The notes beneath the pieces were generated by a model. That model was not told where the DNA came from, made no database searches, and saw only the letters and a program-made list of their open reading frames with translations. From Flavobacteriales bacterium (lineage in GTDB: Bacteria; Bacteroidota; Bacteroidia; Flavobacteriales_F; PHOS-HE28), in assembly GCA_016716605.1 (NCBI GenBank), contig JADJWA010000002.1, positions 248,001 to 312,000 on the forward strand: a stretch of 64,000 nt of DNA. Reading direction: 5' to 3'. This document shows, one piece after another, positions 54,032 to 61,764 of this stretch (its first letter is position 1; the number at the start of each line of letters is the position of its first letter). The position numbers and the translations under genes were made by a program.

Positions 54032-54925
54032 ATGGCAACAGACGGAGTTAAAATAATTGACGGTGACACAGCCCACGATACCTACTGGGGTATTATGGAC
54101 TTGTATGACAGTGGAGCGGACTTCGACACCATAAACAAAGAGTTTCCTTTAATACAAGTTGACTACTTTGACGATTTTGACAATGAAATTTATGTTACCT
54201 CTTGTGCTTTGGCTCTTTGGGAAATGGGGCAAATGACAGAAGATAAACTCACATACGTTAAATCAGTAATCGACAAAGGAGCTTGTGTTAAGGTTTGGAC
54301 AGAGGAATATGACCCGAAAGAAGGCAAGGCACGACAAAAAGAACTTGACAAATTTTGGAAGAAAATCAGTCAGACAAACACGAAAGTAAGAGCAAGAAAA
54401 AAGTTCAGAAAAATAACCAACTTTTATTTTCAACCTGACGACTTATTGACGTTTCAACTTAAAGACGGTAATTACAGAGCTGTTATCTGTGCATCAATAG
54501 ACCAATACAGAGGTCAATGCAATTATATTTTAGTTCCGACAACTTACAATGAAAATAAAAAACCGACAGTTGACGATTTGAAAGACAAAGAAATTTTAGG
54601 CAGACAAATTGGTAGCGGTTATGACCAACAAACAACAAAAGAGCGACAACCAGGAATAGAGAGAATTTGGCAATTAACTGGAGGTAATTGCAACTTCTTT
54701 TTTGGTGTTATCAAACTTGCAGTTGACCACAAAGACTTCATCAATTTCAAAGACAGATTTGAAAAAGTTGGGACATTGAAAATAATCGAAGGACTAAAAG
54801 AAACGGGTTCTTTTGGTTATGAAGAGAACTTTGAAAGGTTTGAGACAATTTTTAGCGACTTAGAAAATCACATAAAAATATTTCAACACAAAAAATATCC
54901 TGTAAAAACATTGTGTGACATATGA
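54032..54925 (+). CDS. AT-rich hypothetical protein, second cassette-like gene
   Basis: 297 residues, soluble, no signal peptide, many Lys, Asp and Phe. The gene is strikingly AT-rich and uses A/T-ending codons, unlike everything else in the window, so it was acquired from elsewhere. The N-terminal part (YDSGADFDTINKEFPLIQVD, YFDDFDNEIYVTSCALALWE, MGQMT) looks like a helical accessory domain, and the middle (DLLTFQLKDGNYRAVICAS) like a small SH3-like beta segment of the kind seen in immunity proteins. I do not recognise a family. It lies between two attC-like palindromes, 22 bases after one and 22 bases before the next. Confidence 0.75.
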   Translation: MATDGVKIIDGDTAHDTYWGIMDLYDSGADFDTINKEFPLIQVDYFDDFDNEIYVTSCALALWEMGQMTEDKLTYVKSVIDKGACVKVWTEEYDPKEGKARQKELDKFWKKISQTNTKVRARKKFRKITNFYFQPDDLLTFQLKDGNYRAVICASIDQYRGQCNYILVPTTYNENKKPTVDDLKDKEILGRQIGSGYDQQTTKERQPGIERIWQLTGGNCNFFFGVIKLAVDHKDFINFKDRFEKVGTLKIIEGLKETGSFGYEENFERFETIFSDLENHIKIFQHKKYPVKTLCDI

Positions 54926-54947
54926 CGACAGAAAGAAAGGCAGCCCA

Positions 54948-55076
54948 TAACAGCACCTACCCAAAAGGCGGGGTTTCGTGTTCCAAAGACAGTTTAGTGG
55001 TTAATCAAACATTAGTTTTTCAAATCAAGTTTTGTGGTAAAAGTCCCGCCCTTCGGGTAGCTGCAAAACGTTGAAC
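54948..55076 (+). other. attC-like imperfect palindrome 2
   Basis: Inverted arms CTACCCAAAAGGCGGG (54957-54972) and CCCGCCCTTCGGGTAG (55045-55060), 14 of 16 positions complementary, with TAAC outside on the left (54948-54951) and GTTGAAC (fits GTTRRRY) on the right (55070-55076). Same layout as palindrome 1, with a different sequence. Confidence 0.5.
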
Positions 55077-55140
55077 GCCATTGCGCGCAGAGCCGCGCAA
55101 CAGCGTCCAACGCCGAATGACCACCGCCAATAGGCAGCAC
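55070..55140 (+). repeat. 70-bp hairpin repeat, copy 1
   Basis: About 71 bases, roughly 85% identical to 60433-60502 in the same orientation. Core: GTTGAACGCC ... TGCGCG CAGAGC CGCGCA ... AGCGTCCAAC, an imperfect outer stem around a perfect inner stem. It starts inside the right end of attC-like palindrome 2. Confidence 0.8.
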
Positions 55141-55141
55141 G

Positions 55142-55336
55142 CGCCAGGCCTGCAACGAGGCCTTCGACAACCAGATGGAACTGCTCCGCACGCGCGGAAC
55201 CATGGAACGCACCGAAGCACAGCACAAGGTGCTGAAGGACCCCGGCAAGTTCACGCCCTTCGCCTTCCCAATCATCGTGGACCGGCTGCGCGAGAAGCTG
55301 AGCAGGGAGCAGCTGCAGGGTCGGATCCGAAACAAT
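55142..55336 (+). pseudogene. 3'-end remnant of a ligase-associated (Lhr-like) DEXH helicase
   Basis: About 65 codons in one frame starting right after hairpin repeat copy 1. The translation (RQACNEAFDNQMELLRTRG then FTPFAFPIIVDRLREKLS, ending near QGRIRNND) matches the extreme C-terminus of the ligase-associated DNA-damage-response DEXH helicases. No start and no upstream helicase domains exist, so this is a scar. The frame then runs on past the natural end. Confidence 0.6.
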
Positions 55337-55415
55337 GACCTGACGCTTGGAGAAGTCGAGATTGTTGCCGACCGTTGTGGTCCGGCTCGGACTATCGACC
55401 ATACGGAGCGTGAAT

Positions 55416-58400
55416 ATGACCATCTGCGCTCACCATACGGCCTCTGCTTCCATGCTCCTGCTGGCCTTGGCGGTGGGCTGCTCCGGCCCAGACCCACCGC
55501 CTTCAGAAGCCCCCGCACGAACGCTGTTCGAATTGCTGGACAGTTCAAGGACCGGCATCCGCTTCGTAAATGAATTGGATGAGAACGAGCGCCTGAACCT
55601 ATTCTTTTACGAGTACCTGTACAATGGAGGTGGCGTTGCCGTGGGCGACATCAACAACGATGGCATGCCCGATATGTACTTCGTATCCAATCTCGGTGCC
55701 GATGCCTTGTACCTCAACCAGGGCGGTGTACGGTTCGAGGACATCTCCACCAAAGCCGGCATCGCCACCGCACGCGGATACAAAACGGGCGTTACCATGG
55801 TGGACGTGAACGGAGACGGCTGGCTGGACATCCATGTCTGCCGGTCGGGCGTTTCGGACCCCGAGCTCCGGCGCAACCTGCTTTACATCAACAACGGCGA
55901 CTTGACCTTCACCGAGCGTGCCGCCGAATACGGACTGGACGACGCCAGCTATTCGAGCCAGGCCTACTTCTTCGACATGGACCTGGATGGCGACCTGGAC
56001 CTCTACCTCTTGAACCACCCGGCGGAGATGAGCAAAGCCAACATGCTGCGCGTCACGCGCAACCCGAAAGGTGAACTGATGGTGGCCACGAGCGATGACC
56101 TCACCAACTACTCCGACCGCCTCTATCGCAATACAGGGGGGCGGTTCACGGATGTCACTGAGAGGTCGGGGATACTGAACGAGGCCTTTGGCCTGAGCGC
56201 CATGATCGGTGATTTCAATAACGACCTGCTGCCGGACATATACGTGTGCAATGACTACAGCCGTCCGGATTTCCTGTACATCGCCAACCGGGACGGCAGC
56301 TACACCGAGCGCTTCGAGGAGCACTTCAGGCATTCGGCCCTTTCCAGCATGGGGTCCGACCGGGCCGACATCAACAACGACGGCTACCCGGATCTGTTGA
56401 CGCTGGACATGGTTCCTGCGGACCGGTACCGTTACCAGATGCTCTCGAGCGAGCAGAATTTCGACCGTTTTGAACGGGCCATGACCGTTGGCCTGGGTGC
56501 TCAGCTATCCACCAACACCTTGCAGTTATCGCATGGCAATGGCCAGTACAGTGACATTGCCTTCCTGAGCAACACCGCCTATACCGATTGGAGCTGGAGC
56601 GTCCTGCTCGCCGATCTGGACAACGATGGGTGGAAGGACATCCTGGTGACCAACAGCTTGAAACGCGACCTGACCAACAACGACTTCAGATACTACGTGC
56701 GCGATTCGCTGTATAAGGAAGTGCAGATGGGTAGGTCCACGGTAACGGCGCTGCTGAATGCCATACCGTCCGTGGCGCTGCGATCGCCGCTGTTCAGGAA
56801 TGAACGTGATCTCACGTTCAGCGATGTGACGGAGGAATGGAACAGCGGGCCACCCGGCTTCAACAATGGCGCCGCCTACGCCGATCTGGATGGTGATGGA
56901 TGGCTGGACCTGGTCATCAACAACCTGAACAGCCCGGCCACCGTGCTGCGCAACACCGGTGCAAGCACTGGAACGAACCAGTATGTCAGGTTCATCCTGG
57001 CCGACACCTCCGGAAAGAACGTTTATGGAAGTGAGGTTGAACTGACCACGTCGACCGGTACGCAGGTACAGCAACTCCAACCGGCCCGGGGCTTCCTTTC
57101 CAGCAGCGAACCCATCCTGCACTTCGGAATCCCGGAAGGCACCACCCTTTCGCGCGCACGGGTGAAATGGCCGAACGGCACTGTGCTTGATCTGCCTTCG
57201 CCAACCTTGGATGCCACGCACAGGGTGATGAAGGAGCCGGGGTTGGTGCGACCATCAACCACGCCAAAACCCACGCTGTTGGTGGACAGATCCGCGCTAC
57301 TGCCACAGACCTTCGCGCATGTGGAGAACCCGTTCATCGACTTCAAGCGGGAGCCCCTGCTCCACCACAAACTGAGTGAGGACGGACCGGGCGTTGCCGT
57401 GGCCGATGTGGATAACGATGGTTCGGAGGATGTCTTCCTCGGCGGTGCCATGGATCAGCCCGGCAGGCTTTTCCTGCAACAACGGGATGGTCGCTTCCTG
57501 GAACGGTCCATTCCCGCCTTTGTGGCCGATGCATTGCATGAGGATGTCGCCGCCTTGTTCCTGGATGCGGATGGCGATGGAGACATGGACCTGTACGCAG
57601 GCAGTGGCGGCAATGAACGGTCACTGGACGACCCCGCCTATCAGGACAGGCTTTACCTGAACGATGGGCGCGGCGGGTTCCAGCGGGCGAATAACGCCTT
57701 GCCCGTGATGCTCATCAGTACTGGTTGCGTGGCCTCCTGGGACATGGATGACGATGGTGATCCGGACCTGTTCGTAGGCCAGCGATCAACCCCGGGCCGT
57801 TATCCGGAAACGCCGCGAAGCATAATGCTAAGGAATGAAGGCGGCCGATTCACGGATGCCACCGCCGATTGGTTATTGGGATCGGACCGCATCGGCATGG
57901 TAACCGACGCACGGTTCATTGATCTGGATGGTGACCAGGTGCAGGAACTGGTGCTGGTTGGTGAATGGATGCCCGTGACCATATTCAAGAAGCGGAACGG
58001 AAAGCTGGAGAACGTCACTGCGGACTGGGGCCTGGAGCAGACCCATGGCTGGTGGAACGCCCTCGATGCAGCGGACCTGGATGGCGACGGACTGCCCGAA
58101 TTGATCGTGGGCAATGCAGGTTTGAACACGGTCCACAAAGCCCACAAGGAGAATCCGGCCACCATGATCCACAAGGACTTCGACGGCAATGGCACAGTGG
58201 ACCCGATCCTGTGCCGCACGTACAATGGAGCGATCTATCCCGTGCACACACTGGACCGCATGCGTGACCAAATGGTGATGCTGCGCAAGCGTTTCCAGCG
58301 CTATCAGCCGTATGCTGCAGCGCGGCTTTCTGACGTTCTCACTGCTGACGAGTTGCGCGGTGCACAGGAACTGAAGGCGACCACCATGGCCCATACGCTC

Positions 58401-58763
58401 TTCCTGAACCGGGGTGGAAAGTGGCTCGAAGCGCGTGAATTGCCGAAGATTGCACAGCTATCCGCCGCACGGGCCATGCGGTTCGGCGATGTGGATGGCG
58501 ATGGCCACATGGACCTGATCGTGGCCGGCAACCATTATGGCACTGACCCACAGTTCGGCCGGAGCGATGCCTGCATCGGCGTACTGCTGCGTGGTGATGG
58601 AAAGGGCGGTTTGGAACCCCTGTCGGCCACCAAGAGCGGGCTCAGCATACCCGGCAACGTACGGACCGTTGTACCGATACAAGGAGCGAACCGCGCGCAT
58701 TGGCTGGTGGTCCGAAATAACGGGCGCGCTGGCCTATTCACGACAGCACCTGTGAGCGACTGA
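55416..58763 (+). CDS. VCBS/FG-GAP repeat lipoprotein with ASPIC/UnbV domain (CRTAC1-like)
   Basis: 1115 residues with a lipobox LAVGC (Cys22 from ATG 55416; ATG 55452 is an alternative). At least eight calcium-binding FG-GAP/VCBS blades, for example GDINNDGMPDMYFVSN, VDVNGDGWLDIHV, ADLDNDGWKDILV, AADLDGDGLPELIVG and GDVDGDGHMDLIVAG. An ASPIC/UnbV segment (about 540-615; NQYVRFILADTSGKNVYG, ILHFGIPEGT) lies in the middle. In Bacteroidota such proteins are cell-surface lipoproteins linked to polysaccharide or protein binding. Paired with the vanadium-haloperoxidase-like gene 58 bases downstream, a recurrent pairing in the phylum. Confidence 0.88.
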   Translation: MTICAHHTASASMLLLALAVGCSGPDPPPSEAPARTLFELLDSSRTGIRFVNELDENERLNLFFYEYLYNGGGVAVGDINNDGMPDMYFVSNLGADALYLNQGGVRFEDISTKAGIATARGYKTGVTMVDVNGDGWLDIHVCRSGVSDPELRRNLLYINNGDLTFTERAAEYGLDDASYSSQAYFFDMDLDGDLDLYLLNHPAEMSKANMLRVTRNPKGELMVATSDDLTNYSDRLYRNTGGRFTDVTERSGILNEAFGLSAMIGDFNNDLLPDIYVCNDYSRPDFLYIANRDGSYTERFEEHFRHSALSSMGSDRADINNDGYPDLLTLDMVPADRYRYQMLSSEQNFDRFERAMTVGLGAQLSTNTLQLSHGNGQYSDIAFLSNTAYTDWSWSVLLADLDNDGWKDILVTNSLKRDLTNNDFRYYVRDSLYKEVQMGRSTVTALLNAIPSVALRSPLFRNERDLTFSDVTEEWNSGPPGFNNGAAYADLDGDGWLDLVINNLNSPATVLRNTGASTGTNQYVRFILADTSGKNVYGSEVELTTSTGTQVQQLQPARGFLSSSEPILHFGIPEGTTLSRARVKWPNGTVLDLPSPTLDATHRVMKEPGLVRPSTTPKPTLLVDRSALLPQTFAHVENPFIDFKREPLLHHKLSEDGPGVAVADVDNDGSEDVFLGGAMDQPGRLFLQQRDGRFLERSIPAFVADALHEDVAALFLDADGDGDMDLYAGSGGNERSLDDPAYQDRLYLNDGRGGFQRANNALPVMLISTGCVASWDMDDDGDPDLFVGQRSTPGRYPETPRSIMLRNEGGRFTDATADWLLGSDRIGMVTDARFIDLDGDQVQELVLVGEWMPVTIFKKRNGKLENVTADWGLEQTHGWWNALDAADLDGDGLPELIVGNAGLNTVHKAHKENPATMIHKDFDGNGTVDPILCRTYNGAIYPVHTLDRMRDQMVMLRKRFQRYQPYAAARLSDVLTADELRGAQELKATTMAHTLFLNRGGKWLEARELPKIAQLSAARAMRFGDVDGDGHMDLIVAGNHYGTDPQFGRSDACIGVLLRGDGKGGLEPLSATKSGLSIPGNVRTVVPIQGANRAHWLVVRNNGRAGLFTTAPVSD

Positions 58764-58821
58764 ACGATAATGGCATGTTCGATCACCGCTCCATGACGCG
58801 TTCCAGTAAGCAGCAATAGCC

Positions 58822-60186
58822 ATGACCACCTGCCGATCGGCACTTCAAACCTTCTGTTCGGCCCTTTCACTGGTGTTCGTTCTGGTGGATTGCAACCAAC
58901 CCGGAAGAACAATGGGCGATCCGTTCAGTGCGGAAGACCTTCGAAGGGCAAACCGCCGGTTGCTGGAAGTCACCATGATGGATGCCTTCAGCCCGCCTGT
59001 GGCCTCCCGGGTGTATGTGTACCCGCACCTGGCCCATTACCTGACTCTTCGCCTTTTCGCGCCGGACAGCCTGCCACCTCTCGAAGGTGCACTGAACGGA
59101 TGGACCGCACCGGCGACCATGGATACCAGCGATGCGCATCCGGAATTGACTGCCTTGCTCGCATTCTGCCGCATCGGACGAAAGATGGTCTTCTCCGAAC
59201 AGGAAATGGACCGGCTAGGCGTGGAGTTCCTGGATAAGGCACAACGATCCGGCATGGCACAACGAACGATCGATGCATCCATCCGCTGTGCCGAAGCAAC
59301 TGCCGCGCACATGGGCATCTGGATCGATGGAGACAACTATTCGCGCGTTCGCACCATGGATCGCCATACGAGCACCAAGCTGCCCGGGCATTGGGTGGAA
59401 ACGCCACCGGACCATACCCCTGCCCTTGAACCCAATTGGCGGCACATGCGGCCGATCCTGCTGGATGCTGCCAGCACCGAATCGCTCATTCCCCCACCAC
59501 CCTACCTGCCTGGCCGCAATTCGGATTTCCACCGCATGGTCCTTGAGGTCCATGCGAATTCCAAGGTCATCCACGATACGATCAAGGCCATCGCGCTCTA
59601 TTGGGATGACAACCCGAATGCATCTGACCATCGCGGGCACCTGGTCACCATGGAACACAAGATCTCACCCCCGGGACACTGGCTCAACATCATCAGTGGA
59701 TACACCCGGTCCATCGAACTGGATGTTCACCGCACGACCGAAGCGTACACGCTGGCTGCGATCGCCATGTACGACGGTTTGATCGGCTGCTGGACCGTGA
59801 AATTCGACACCGACCTTGTGCGGCCCATCACCTATATCCAGGAGTACATCGAGCCTGAATGGATGTCGTTGATCCAGACACCGCCCTTCCCGGAGTTCCC
59901 CAGCGGGCATGCCGTGGTTTCAAGTTCAGCGGCCACGGTGCTGGAGACGTTGTTCGGTGCTGAAACCTCATTCACGGACAGCACGGAGTTCATCTTCGGC
60001 ATGGGCATACGCCATTATCCCGGCTTTCAAGCCGCCGCTGATGAAGTGGCCATGAGCCGATTCCATGCGGGCATCCATTACCTGCACGGTGTCCAGGAAG
60101 GGAAACGCTTTGGCCGCGAGGAGGGCACCAAGGTGATGGAAATGATCCTTGGGGGCACATCAAATAACGCAAACCAACGTGAATGA
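58822..60186 (+). CDS. Vanadium-dependent haloperoxidase-like PAP2 protein
   Basis: 454 residues with a lipoprotein-like signal (lipobox VLVDC, Cys24). The C-terminal third has the PAP2/vanadate site: KFDTDLVRP, PEFPSGHAVVSS and SRFHAGIHYLHG. In related proteins the third motif ends GIHxxxD, and the Asp that pairs with the His is Gly here, so activity may be altered. Family members are vanadium haloperoxidases or acid phosphatases in the periplasm or at the surface. Operonic with the preceding VCBS/ASPIC gene. The coding sequence ends 14 bases before a recombinase fragment. Confidence 0.85.
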   Translation: MTTCRSALQTFCSALSLVFVLVDCNQPGRTMGDPFSAEDLRRANRRLLEVTMMDAFSPPVASRVYVYPHLAHYLTLRLFAPDSLPPLEGALNGWTAPATMDTSDAHPELTALLAFCRIGRKMVFSEQEMDRLGVEFLDKAQRSGMAQRTIDASIRCAEATAAHMGIWIDGDNYSRVRTMDRHTSTKLPGHWVETPPDHTPALEPNWRHMRPILLDAASTESLIPPPPYLPGRNSDFHRMVLEVHANSKVIHDTIKAIALYWDDNPNASDHRGHLVTMEHKISPPGHWLNIISGYTRSIELDVHRTTEAYTLAAIAMYDGLIGCWTVKFDTDLVRPITYIQEYIEPEWMSLIQTPPFPEFPSGHAVVSSSAATVLETLFGAETSFTDSTEFIFGMGIRHYPGFQAAADEVAMSRFHAGIHYLHGVQEGKRFGREEGTKVMEMILGGTSNNANQRE

Positions 60187-60200
60187 TCATGCCTGCCGTG

Positions 60201-60338
60201 CTGGAAAAGGAAACCGACCTGCGCTACATTCAAGCCCAATTGGGGCACAGCTCCAGCAAGACCACGGAGATCTACACCCACGTAAGCACCAAAGCCCTTG
60301 GCAAGATCCGCAGCCCGCTCGATGACCTGGACCTGTGA
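60201..60338 (+). pseudogene. C-terminal fragment of a second tyrosine recombinase
   Basis: 45 codons ending in a normal stop. The translation contains TDLRYIQAQLGHSSSKTTEI, then YTHVSTKAL, and aligns with the last 45 residues of the intact recombinase (Gly-His and the catalytic Tyr are kept; the HxxR motif and all upstream domains are missing). An in-frame ATG at 60189 exists, but a 49-residue piece cannot be active. Confidence 0.85.
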
Positions 60339-60408
60339 ATGCCCTATTGCGGAATACCTGCCCAGATGGAACGATATGCGCAATAAGAGCCTCCATACAA
60401 TTCTGGAA

Positions 60409-60427
60409 ATATCCGCATTGCGGATAT
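60409..60427 (+). repeat. Small perfect hairpin beside repeat copy 2
   Basis: ATATCCGC (60409-60416) and GCGGATAT (60420-60427), three-base loop, six bases before repeat copy 2. Confidence 0.55.
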
Positions 60428-60432
60428 GATCT

Positions 60433-60502
60433 GTTGAACGCTATTGCGCGCAGAGCCGCGCATCAGCGTTCAACAGCGAAGACCACCGCTAGTAGGCAGC
60501 AC
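60433..60502 (+). repeat. 70-bp hairpin repeat, copy 2
   Basis: Outer stem GTTGAACGCT (60433-60442) and AGCGTTCAAC (60465-60474) is perfect; inner stem TGCGCG/CGCGCA (60445-60450, 60457-60462) is perfect. Direct repeat of 55070-55140. Followed by a perfect 16-base palindrome GGCAGCACGTGCTGCC (60495-60510), which may also terminate rimM on the minus strand. Confidence 0.82.
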
Positions 60503-60529
60503 GTGCTGCCAGCCGCCCGCTTTCCGTGC

Positions 60530-61054
60530 TCAGCCCTTGTTCAGCTCGATCAGTCCCGGCGGCGTGCGCACCAGCAGCACGTTCTCTTCCGGATCCACGC
60601 CTAGAATCATCTCGTCCGTGACCGGGATGAGGACCTCCTCCTCGCCGTGCAGCACCACGAGCACGGGGTTCTTCTCCGTGCCTTCGATGGCTGTGACGAT
60701 GCCCAGCTCGCCATGCTCCTCGTCGCGCACGAGCATATCGATGAACTCCTCGGGGTCCCAGCTCTCGTCGCTGCCATCGGCGAGGAGGCCGGGCGGCGCG
60801 TAGAGGTCGCGCCCCACGATGATCTGCGCGCTCTGCGGGTCATTGAAGTCGTCGAACTTCACGAGGGTCTCGCTCCCTACCTCATGCAGGCGGCTGAAGG
60901 CAAAGGGCACCTTCTGCCCCTCAATGTCCACGAAGAAGGAACCGGCATGAACGAGGTCGTCGAGGTCGATGTCGTCGAGATGCAGGGTGAGCTCGCCCTG
61001 ATGGCCCCATGCCTTGCCGATGCGGCCGATGCGGTGCAGGCTGTCGAGGTCCAT
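60530..61054 (-). CDS. rimM: Ribosome maturation factor RimM
   Basis: 174 residues. N-terminal RimM domain (HRIGRIGKAWGHQGELTLHL, VPFAFSRLHEVGSETLVKFD) and C-terminal PRC-barrel (DMLVRDEEHGELGIVTAIEG, ILIP-type VLIPVTDEMIL). Needed for 30S subunit maturation around the 16S rRNA 3' domain. ATG 61054 gives the family N-terminus and follows a minus-strand box TACCTTCA (61066-61059) by four bases. The usual partners rpsP and trmD are not beside it. Confidence 0.93.
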   Translation of the reverse strand: MDLDSLHRIGRIGKAWGHQGELTLHLDDIDLDDLVHAGSFFVDIEGQKVPFAFSRLHEVGSETLVKFDDFNDPQSAQIIVGRDLYAPPGLLADGSDESWDPEEFIDMLVRDEEHGELGIVTAIEGTEKNPVLVVLHGEEEVLIPVTDEMILGVDPEENVLLVRTPPGLIELNKG

Positions 61055-61078
61055 GCGGTGAAGGTAAAAGCGCGTCAC

Positions 61079-61678
61079 CTACTGCGCGGCGGCCGTGACC
61101 CTGCCGCCTGGGGTCCGGTGCCCGCCTGGGAAGAAAGCGCCGAGATTGATGCGCGAGCGACGGATGAAGGTATCGAGCGTATCTCCATCGCGGAGCGCGC
61201 GCAGCACCAGCTCGGCCGTGGCCTCGGCATCGTTGCCTGCACGGTGGTGCTTGAGCGGGATTCGATGGTGCGCGCACATCGCGCTGAGCCCGTAGGAGCC
61301 ATGGCCCGGCCACACCCGGCGCGCCATGCTCACGCTGCAGAAGTAGCGGAAGCTCGGATGCACGATGCGCTTCGATGCGAGCGTGGCCTTCAGGACATTC
61401 ATATCGAAGGCCGCGTTGTGCGCCACCACCGTCGCGCCGAGCAGCAGCGCATGCACCTCTTCCCAGATCTCCTCCCACCGAGGCGCGTCGGCCACATCAT
61501 CGGGGCGGATGCCATGCACGGCCACGTTCCATGGGCTGAAGTGCGGCCATTGCGGCGGCTTGATGAGCCAGTTGCGCACCTCGCGCACCACGCCGCCGCG
61601 CACGATCGCGATGCCCAGCTCGCAGGGGCTGTCGGCGGCGGTGGTGGCGGTCTCGAAGTCGAGGGCGAGGAAGTCCAT
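61079..61678 (-). CDS. DEDDh 3'-5' exonuclease
   Basis: 199 residues, DnaQ-like fold: FLALDFETATTAADSPCELG (Exo I, DxE), VVAHNAAFDMNVLKATL (Exo II) and HHRAGNDAEATAELVL (Exo III, HxxxxD). Short, without other domains, so probably a stand-alone repair or maturation exonuclease. The first Met of the family-matching region is 61678; box TATTTTCG (61694-61687, minus strand) lies eight bases before it. 24 bases upstream of the rimM start on the same strand. Confidence 0.9.
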   Translation of the reverse strand: MDFLALDFETATTAADSPCELGIAIVRGGVVREVRNWLIKPPQWPHFSPWNVAVHGIRPDDVADAPRWEEIWEEVHALLLGATVVAHNAAFDMNVLKATLASKRIVHPSFRYFCSVSMARRVWPGHGSYGLSAMCAHHRIPLKHHRAGNDAEATAELVLRALRDGDTLDTFIRRSRINLGAFFPGGHRTPGGRVTAAAQ

Positions 61679-61764
61679 GGGGCGGTCGAAAATAGAGGAA
61701 GGCGCCGCCGAATGGCCGGTGGAAATTCGCCACGGCATGGCGCAACTCACGCCATCGAACTCCC

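Noticed and set aside
55347..55415. N-terminal extension of the VCBS/ASPIC protein
   Set aside because: The 23 extra residues precede a good lipoprotein signal and overlap the helicase scar.
60189..60338. Independent 49-residue gene
   Set aside because: It is the tail of a tyrosine recombinase without its catalytic Arg and HxxR motifs.
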